A stretch of 10,219 nt of DNA from Acidobacteriota bacterium (GTDB taxonomy: Bacteria > Acidobacteriota > Terriglobia > Bryobacterales > JACQDG01), in assembly GCA_016201195.1 (NCBI GenBank), contig JACQDI010000628.1, positions 1-10,219 on the forward strand. The letters are read 5' to 3'. Of the stretch, positions 5,730 through 10,219 are shown piece by piece. The translations under genes were made by a program, and so were the position numbers. The number at the start of each line of letters is the position of its first letter. The first letter of the stretch is position 1. The notes under the pieces are model-generated. The model was given only the letters and a program-made list of their open reading frames with translations. It was not told where the DNA came from and made no database searches.

Positions 5730-6929
5730 ATGCTTCGACGGTTACCCGTTTTGGCGCTGCTCATCGCGGCGGGCTGCTGGACTTCCTCGGCTCAGAGAAC
5801 AGCGACGAAATCCGAGGCTTCCCGGTTTCCCTCGCATCCCGACTTCAAGCCGACGCCCGAAGCGCCGGCCCTGCCCAAGGCCCTGATGAAACTCCCCAGG
5901 ACCAACATCACCCGAGCCAAGTATCCGGCGATCGACTTTCATCTGCACGGACGGGCGCTCAGTTCCGCGGAAGCTTACCAGAAGATGATCAAGCTGATGA
6001 ACGAGACCGGCCTGGGCGTGCTCTGCAACATGGACGGCGGATTTGGAAAAACGTTCGACCAGAACATGAAGCTCGGCGAGCCCTACCGGGACCGCATCAT
6101 TCATTTCGCCAGACTGAACTTTCAAGGGATCAACGAGCCGGGCTGGTCCGAAAGGACCACCGCAGAACTGGAGCGCTGTTTTCGGGCGGGCGCGGCAGGA
6201 TTGAAAATCAACAAAGTGCTCGGGCTTGACCTGAAGAATCCCGACGGCACCTACATCCAGTCCGACGACCCGCGATTCGATCCGATCTGGGAAACATGCG
6301 CCAGGTACAGCAAGCCCGTCATGATCCACACCAGCGACTCGTACGGCCGCTTCCTTCCCATCGGCCCCGAGAACGAACGCTATGAAGCCGGCCTGTGGCG
6401 CAGAAGCCCCGAGGGCAACTACTACAAGACCGGCCAGCCGGGCCACGAGGTCATTGAAAAGGCGCGCGAGAACATGCACACCAAGCATCCCAAGACTCGC
6501 TTCGTCAACGCCCACATGGCGATGTTGTACTACGACATGGATAAAGTCGCCGCGCTGCTGGACAAGTATCCCAACGCCGACGTCGAGCTCTCGGCGACCG
6601 TGCAGGACCTGGGCCGCGCGCCCCGGATGATCCGCGAGTTCTTCCTCAAGTATCAGGACCGCATCCTGTTCGGCTCCGACGGCAACCCCAACCGCGGGAT
6701 CGAAGAGTTCTGGGCTCCTCATTGGAGGTTCCTGGAGACCTACGACGAGCACTTCGATCACCCAGCCCAGTTGCGCTCGGAGACCGGCGCCCCCCTGCAC
6801 GGCCGCTGGAGAATCTCCGGCATTGACCTGCCCGACGACGTGCTCCGCAAGATCTACTACGCCAACGCTCTGCGGTACCTGCCGTCGGTTCGCGCTTCGA
6901 TTGAGAAACAGCTCGCCGCACGGCGGTAG
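5730..6929 (+). CDS. Exported amidohydrolase-family (Amidohydro_2-like) metal-dependent hydrolase
   Basis: A 399-residue TIM-barrel hydrolase of the amidohydrolase superfamily, nearest in style to the Amidohydro_2/ACMSD-like group, which cleaves C-N, C-O or C-C bonds. Visible metal-site residues are DFHLH with His71 and His73, His200 (VMIHTSDSYG), His262 (VNAHMAM) and Asp317 (ILFGSDGNP). Lys159 in GLKINK could be a barrel-strand residue. The C-terminal KIYYANALRYLP is the usual closing helix of the group, so the protein looks complete and active. The N terminus is an export signal, MLRRLPVLALLIAAGC: AAGC at 13-16 could serve as a lipobox (lipoprotein anchored at Cys16), or signal peptidase I could cut after SSA (19-21). 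Start chosen from AAGGAG spacing. Last gene of the collinear set, converging on the enolase-superfamily gene with a hairpin between. Physiological substrate unknown. Confidence 0.87.
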   Translation: MLRRLPVLALLIAAGCWTSSAQRTATKSEASRFPSHPDFKPTPEAPALPKALMKLPRTNITRAKYPAIDFHLHGRALSSAEAYQKMIKLMNETGLGVLCNMDGGFGKTFDQNMKLGEPYRDRIIHFARLNFQGINEPGWSERTTAELERCFRAGAAGLKINKVLGLDLKNPDGTYIQSDDPRFDPIWETCARYSKPVMIHTSDSYGRFLPIGPENERYEAGLWRRSPEGNYYKTGQPGHEVIEKARENMHTKHPKTRFVNAHMAMLYYDMDKVAALLDKYPNADVELSATVQDLGRAPRMIREFFLKYQDRILFGSDGNPNRGIEEFWAPHWRFLETYDEHFDHPAQLRSETGAPLHGRWRISGIDLPDDVLRKIYYANALRYLPSVRASIEKQLAARR

Positions 6930-6941
6930 AGGTCGAGACGA

Positions 6942-6982
6942 GCGCCGCTTCCGGCAGTCAGGAACGGCGCCGCTCTGCGGCG
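6942..6982. terminator. Overlapping GC-rich hairpins between convergent genes
   Basis: In the 73-base gap between two converging stop codons, GCGCCG-C-TTCC (6942-6952) pairs with GGAACGGCGC (6961-6970), giving ten pairs, one bulged C and an 8-base loop. CGCCGC (6968-6973) and GCGGCG (6977-6982) form a second 6-bp hairpin that shares 6968-6970, so the two compete. Neither strand has a following T-run, making this an atypical bidirectional terminator candidate. Confidence 0.4.
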
Positions 6983-7002
6983 AGCGAATCCTGCTGCAGT
7001 TT

Positions 7003-8247
7003 CTACACCTCCTTCGCCCCGTTCAATAGCCCCGCCAGATCTTTGATCCCGACGCCCGGCCCGCTGGGCACCGTCATCTTGCCGTCCTTTACCCGGATCG
7101 GATGATCGAACCAGCTCCCGTATCTCTCCGTCCCCAGCTTGTACTCCTGATAACGCCCGATGTCCGGCACGCACGAAGCGAAATGCAGCATGTACACAAA
7201 CCCGAACCCGCCCGAGATGTGCACCGTGGTTGGCATCTTCGCCAGTTGCGCCATCCGCGCCACGCGCACCGACCGGATCATCCCGCCGTAATAGAACAAG
7301 TCCGGCTGCACGATGTCAGCCCCCCGGTTGGCGATGATCCACCGGAATCGCCAGTCGCTGTACTCCTGCTCGCCGAGCGCCACCGGGATGGTCAGGGTAT
7401 CCGCGACGACCTTGGTGTCCTCCAGGTGATCGAACGGGCACGGCTCCTCGAAGTAAACCGCTTTGATCTCCTCCAGCATTCGCCCCACTTTGATGGCCTG
7501 CGGCGGATCGTAGGAGCTGTTGGAATCGGCGTGAATGTCGATCGCGTCTCCGAACGTCTTCCGTACCAGGGGAATCAGCCTGTCCGTCCGCCCCGGCATG
7601 GCGTCCGCGTTCCGGCTCATCCGTCCGCCCACACGGAATTTCAGGGCCTTCGCTCCCGACTGGTCCAGCAGTTTTCGCAAGTATGCGACTTCCTGTTCGG
7701 GCGTCGTGTCCCGCCGCCCGCTGGCGACATACAACGCGACGTCCTGCCGCACGACGTCTCCCACCAGCGCCCCCATCGGCTTGCCCGCGATTCGGCCCAG
7801 CATGTCCAGAATGGCGAATTCCACCCACGCCTGCGGGCTCCACAGCGCCAGACCGTACAGCTTGTAGTTATCCTGCCAGCGATAGAGTTCCCACAACAGG
7901 TTCTCCAGGTCGCGGGCGTCCTTGCCGATGAAAAACGGGGCCACCAGGTTCTTGAAAATTTTGTCGAGGTACTCCGGCCGCGGCGGGTTCGCCACCGAGA
8001 CGCCTTCCGCCCCGTCCCTCGACCGCACGTGGACGAAGTACTCCCGGTCCTTCTTCAGCAGCTTGATGGATTCGATGATGACCGGTGACTTCAGCCCTTC
8101 TAGCCTCAGCACCGGTGCCGCCGCCGCACGGTCCAGATCCTGCACGCTGGGGCCGGCGGAGGCCGCCTTCTTCGCCCCCCGCTGGGCCGCGTACGCGGAG
8201 GTCAGCCCCATGGCGCCTGTCAGAAGACTACGCCGGTCGATCTGCAT
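7003..8247 (-). CDS. Tat-exported enolase-superfamily enzyme (mandelate racemase/muconate lactonizing type)
   Basis: A 414-residue member of the enolase superfamily, whose members abstract a proton alpha to a carboxylate for racemisation, dehydration or cycloisomerisation. The N terminus MQIDRRSLLTGAMGLTSAYA is a twin-arginine-like signal, unusual for a family that is normally cytosolic. The N-terminal capping domain spans about 50-170. The barrel shows Lys203 in ALKFRVGG, metal ligands Asp241 (HADSN), Glu267/268 (FEEP) and Glu293 (ALGEQ), then Asp316 (VQPDLFYYGG) and His343 (TVHISGG). The last two fit the His-Asp dyad of the mandelate racemase subgroup. The second base position reads Arg205 (K-x-R) instead of the common K-x-K. 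Start: ATG 8247 with GGAGGTGA 5 bases upstream; an in-frame start at 8271 would precede this binding site and add eight unlikely residues. It is divergent from the receptor gene, so shared control is possible. Substrate unknown; an acid-sugar dehydratase is one option. Confidence 0.9.
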   Translation of the reverse strand: MQIDRRSLLTGAMGLTSAYAAQRGAKKAASAGPSVQDLDRAAAAPVLRLEGLKSPVIIESIKLLKKDREYFVHVRSRDGAEGVSVANPPRPEYLDKIFKNLVAPFFIGKDARDLENLLWELYRWQDNYKLYGLALWSPQAWVEFAILDMLGRIAGKPMGALVGDVVRQDVALYVASGRRDTTPEQEVAYLRKLLDQSGAKALKFRVGGRMSRNADAMPGRTDRLIPLVRKTFGDAIDIHADSNSSYDPPQAIKVGRMLEEIKAVYFEEPCPFDHLEDTKVVADTLTIPVALGEQEYSDWRFRWIIANRGADIVQPDLFYYGGMIRSVRVARMAQLAKMPTTVHISGGFGFVYMLHFASCVPDIGRYQEYKLGTERYGSWFDHPIRVKDGKMTVPSGPGVGIKDLAGLLNGAKEV

Positions 8248-8252
8248 AATGT

Positions 8253-8260
8253 TCACCTCC
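8253..8260 (-). promoter_or_regulatory. Ribosome binding site of the enolase-superfamily gene
   Basis: Read on the minus strand this is GGAGGTGA, a full match to the complement of the 16S 3' end, 5 bases before ATG 8247. It rules out the upstream in-frame start at 8271. Confidence 0.8.
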
Positions 8261-8329
8261 CGAGCCAGCATCTAATCTACACCTCATTACGCCCTTCATG
8301 CCGAGAAGGACGGGGCCATGGGGTTTCGT

Positions 8330-8340
8330 GTAAACTTTAC
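8330..8340. promoter_or_regulatory. Operator-like palindrome in the divergent control region
   Basis: GTAAACTTTAC has perfect 5-base arms around a central C; counting two more bases each side (GTGTAAA, TTTACGC) the 7-base arms match with one mismatch. Its centre lies about 49 bases before the expected start of transcription set by the TATAAT at 8372, an activator-like position. It also lies 83-93 bases upstream of the divergent enolase-superfamily ATG. No regulator gene is visible. Confidence 0.35.
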
Positions 8341-8360
8341 GCTGGTCGGGCAGCCAAAAT

Positions 8361-8397
8361 GCAATTCCGGGTATAATCAGCACCGAGGTCGAATTGC
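8361..8397 (+). promoter_or_regulatory. Receptor-gene promoter: TATAAT box enclosed by an inverted repeat
   Basis: TATAAT (8372-8377) is a perfect sigma-70 -10 hexamer, giving an expected transcript start near 8384 and a leader of about 50 bases. No recognisable -35 lies 16-18 bases upstream, suggesting activator dependence. The -10 is enclosed by GCAATTC (8361-8367) and GAATTGC (8391-8397), a perfect 7-bp inverted repeat with centres 30 bases apart. A protein bound to both arms could block the promoter. Nothing else recognisable was found in the 188-base divergent gap. Confidence 0.5.
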
Positions 8398-8435
8398 CAA
8401 ACTGGGCTTTCCACCCGGCCAAGTTGAGGTGAGTC

Positions 8436-10219
8436 ATGTTGCATCGTCATGTGCTTCGCCTGTCTCTGGCGCTTGTGTGCGTCCACGCCGCATTCGCGCA
8501 GTCCACCACTCAGCAGATTTCAGGATTCGTCAAGGACGCAAGCGGCCTGGCCGTTCCGTCGGCAAAGGTTTCCGTGCGCCACGTTAATACCAGTCAGACC
8601 CGGACCACGCTGGTCAACGAGACCGGTTACTACCTGGTGACCAATATCCCGATTGGCTCGTACGAAATTGAAGCCGAGGCCACGGGTTTCAAGAAGTTCC
8701 TCCAGAAGAGGGTCATTGTCGACGTCAACTCCAAGGTCGCCGCTGACATCGTGCTCGAAGTCGGCTCGGTCACAGAATCGATCACCGTCACCGCGGATTC
8801 GGCGCAACTGGAAACCAGCAACGGCGAGGTTGGCCGGTTGATTAACGGCGAGCAGGCCACCCAACTGCAGTTAAACGGCAGAAACTTCGTCCAACTGCTC
8901 TCGCTGATTCCCGGCGTCTCTACTACATACTCGAGCAGCTTCGGCCTGTTTGGCGGCTTTGGCTCGAACATGAGCTCGCAGTCGGCCAACGGCGGGCGCA
9001 CCGACACGTTCTCCTGGAACATCGACGGCGTGGACAACAAGGACAACGGAGGCGGCGGCAACAATTTCGTGAACATCAACCCGGATGCGATCGCCGAATT
9101 CAAGGTTCTGACCACGAACTACAGCGCCGAGTACGGTCAGAACTCCGGCGCCCTGATCAACGTGGCCCTGAAGAGCGGAACCAGGGAGTTCCACGGCTCC
9201 GCCTACGAGTTCGTCCGCAACGACTCATTTGACGCGCGGGCGTTCAACGCTCTGCAAAAGCAGAAGCTGCGGTTCAACAACTTCGGCTGGAACCTCGGCG
9301 GCCCGGCATACATTCCCGGCAAGTTCAACACCGACAAGAACAAGCTGTTCTTCTTCGTCGGTCAGGAGTTTAAGCGGCTGCGTCAGGGCGCCATCAATAC
9401 TTGGACCGTGCCCGCGCCGGCGCAGCGGGCCGGCGATTTCTCGAGCCTCCCGGCCGCGCAAGGGCCCAGAGATCCGCTGACGGGGTCGGCGTTTCCGGGC
9501 GGAATCATTCCCCAGTCCCGCTTCAGCAAGAGTAGCGCCCGCCTCATTGCCAACTATCCCGCGCCCAACTTCACCGGTTCCGGCGGCAACTTCGTGTTTC
9601 CCACCACCTCCCCGCTCACCACCAACGAGTACATCTACAAGGCTGACTACAACCTCAACAGCAAGCACCAGCTTTCCGTCCACTACCTGCGCGACTACTA
9701 CACTTCCTTGCAAGGCCTGACTCAGTTGGTCGTCTGGGAGCGCGACATTCCGGGCACGAACTCGAAAGCGCAGTGGACTTACATCGTGAACCCCACCACC
9801 GTCAATACGTTCCAGTTCTCGTTCAGCGGCAACGTGATCCACCAGGGCAGTTACGCGCCGAACACTTTCTTCATCGCCGATTTCTCGCGGAAGGGGCAAG
9901 GCTACACCGCGCCGTCGATCTACGGCATCAGCGGGGACATCCCGACGCTTAACATCTCCGGCTTCAACGGCCTGAACGCCATCCCGCGCCAGTTCAACAA
10001 TTTCAACCGCCTCTTCAACTGGAAGGACGATTTCTCCAAGCTGATCGGCAATCACAACGTCAAGGCCGGTATCCTGGTCATGCGCAGCCGGAAGAACCAG
10101 GACAACATACCGCCCATTAACGGAACCTTCAACTTTGCGACCGGCCACTCCAACAGCACCAACAACGCTCTCGCCGACGCGCTGATCGGAAACTTCCAGC
10201 AATATCAGGAAGCCAACAC
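8436..10219 (+). CDS. TonB-dependent receptor, Oar-like with carboxypeptidase-regulatory domain (3' end outside window)
   Basis: An N-terminal portion of 594 residues, open to the window edge. These outer-membrane beta-barrel receptors take up large or scarce ligands using TonB energy. The signal peptide MLHRHVLRLSLALVCVHAAFA is cleaved before QSTTQQ. Residues about 25-110 form a CarboxypepD_reg-like beta-sandwich (ISGFVKDASGLAVPSAKV, ETGYYLVTNIPIGSYEIEAEATGFKK). The plug follows: ITVTADSAQLET (115-126), LNGRNFVQLLSLIPGVST (146-163), SANGGRTDTFSWNIDGVDN (183-201), IAEFKVLTTNYSAEYGQNSG (219-238) and INVALKSGTREFHGSAYEF (241-259). Barrel strands begin near 275, with NKLFFFVGQEF at 302-312. Family proteins are usually about 1,000-1,200 residues, so roughly half is present. 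The start is ATG 8436 behind GAGGTGA (8426-8432). Acidobacterial genomes carry many paralogues. The ligand cannot be inferred. Confidence 0.95.
   Translation, partial: MLHRHVLRLSLALVCVHAAFAQSTTQQISGFVKDASGLAVPSAKVSVRHVNTSQTRTTLVNETGYYLVTNIPIGSYEIEAEATGFKKFLQKRVIVDVNSKVAADIVLEVGSVTESITVTADSAQLETSNGEVGRLINGEQATQLQLNGRNFVQLLSLIPGVSTTYSSSFGLFGGFGSNMSSQSANGGRTDTFSWNIDGVDNKDNGGGGNNFVNINPDAIAEFKVLTTNYSAEYGQNSGALINVALKSGTREFHGSAYEFVRNDSFDARAFNALQKQKLRFNNFGWNLGGPAYIPGKFNTDKNKLFFFVGQEFKRLRQGAINTWTVPAPAQRAGDFSSLPAAQGPRDPLTGSAFPGGIIPQSRFSKSSARLIANYPAPNFTGSGGNFVFPTTSPLTTNEYIYKADYNLNSKHQLSVHYLRDYYTSLQGLTQLVVWERDIPGTNSKAQWTYIVNPTTVNTFQFSFSGNVIHQGSYAPNTFFIADFSRKGQGYTAPSIYGISGDIPTLNISGFNGLNAIPRQFNNFNRLFNWKDDFSKLIGNHNVKAGILVMRSRKNQDNIPPINGTFNFATGHSNSTNNALADALIGNFQQYQEAN

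Noticed and set aside
5742..6800. Minus-strand open frame of 352 residues
   Set aside because: Fully antisense to the amidohydrolase, whose metal-binding motifs are intact; typical shadow of a high-GC gene.
7102..8088. Plus-strand open frame of 328 residues
   Set aside because: Antisense to the enolase-superfamily gene, with a His/Pro/Arg-rich translation lacking any domain.
9225..10202. Minus-strand open frame of 325 residues opposite the receptor
   Set aside because: The receptor frame on the plus strand is continuous with clear plug and barrel motifs; the antisense translation is low-complexity Val/Gly/Glu/Arg-rich and unrecognisable.
1..10219. CRISPR array, tRNA, rRNA, insertion sequence or phage genes
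   Set aside because: No regularly spaced repeats, cloverleaf with conserved T-arm, rRNA motifs, transposase or integrase were found on reading both strands.

Overview
The window looks like chromosomal DNA from a high-GC Gram-negative soil-type bacterium, most likely an acidobacterium of the Solibacter/Bryobacter kind. The strongest pointer is the gene running off the right end. It encodes a TonB-dependent receptor with a signal peptide, an N-terminal carboxypeptidase-regulatory-like beta-sandwich and an Oar-like plug, a type greatly expanded in Acidobacteria. Exported enzymes with RR-type signals, a WPRWRGP-type PQQ-like propeller protein and a lone Uma2 protein fit the same picture. The assignment is inferred from family content only; no rRNA or other marker is present.

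Layout. (1) 1-398, +: C-terminal end of a hydantoinase B/oxoprolinase-type subunit, cut by the window edge. (2) 439-978, +: a Uma2-family (DUF820) protein with a degenerate active site. (3) 979-1143: convergent gap with a REP-like hairpin. (4) 1144-1518, -: a small secreted beta-rich protein of unknown function. (5) 1519-1675: divergent control region with a 12-bp perfect palindrome and leader hairpins. (6) 1676-6929, +: four collinear genes, namely a [2Fe-2S] subunit and a Tat-exported molybdopterin large subunit (8-nt overlap), a secreted PQQ-like beta-propeller and a secreted or lipid-anchored amidohydrolase. (7) 6930-7002: convergent gap with GC-rich hairpins. (8) 7003-8247, -: a Tat-exported enolase-superfamily (mandelate racemase/muconate lactonizing type) enzyme. 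(9) 8248-8435: divergent control region with a perfect TATAAT box, a flanking inverted repeat and an upstream palindrome. (10) 8436-10219, +: the partial TonB-dependent receptor. No gene-free stretch exceeds 300 bases, and I saw no tRNA, rRNA, CRISPR array or mobile element.

How the genes may work together (inference). Every protein encoded from 1676 onward carries an export signal, or is the cytosolically folded partner of a Tat substrate. The receptor could import an organic compound through the outer membrane. The FAD-less molybdenum hydroxylase, amidohydrolase and enolase-superfamily enzyme could then oxidise, hydrolyse and dehydrate or epimerise it in the periplasm. The substrate cannot be read from the sequence. 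No known defence, mobile or secondary-metabolite system is visible; the most unusual property is the concentration of exported catabolic-type enzymes beside a receptor gene.
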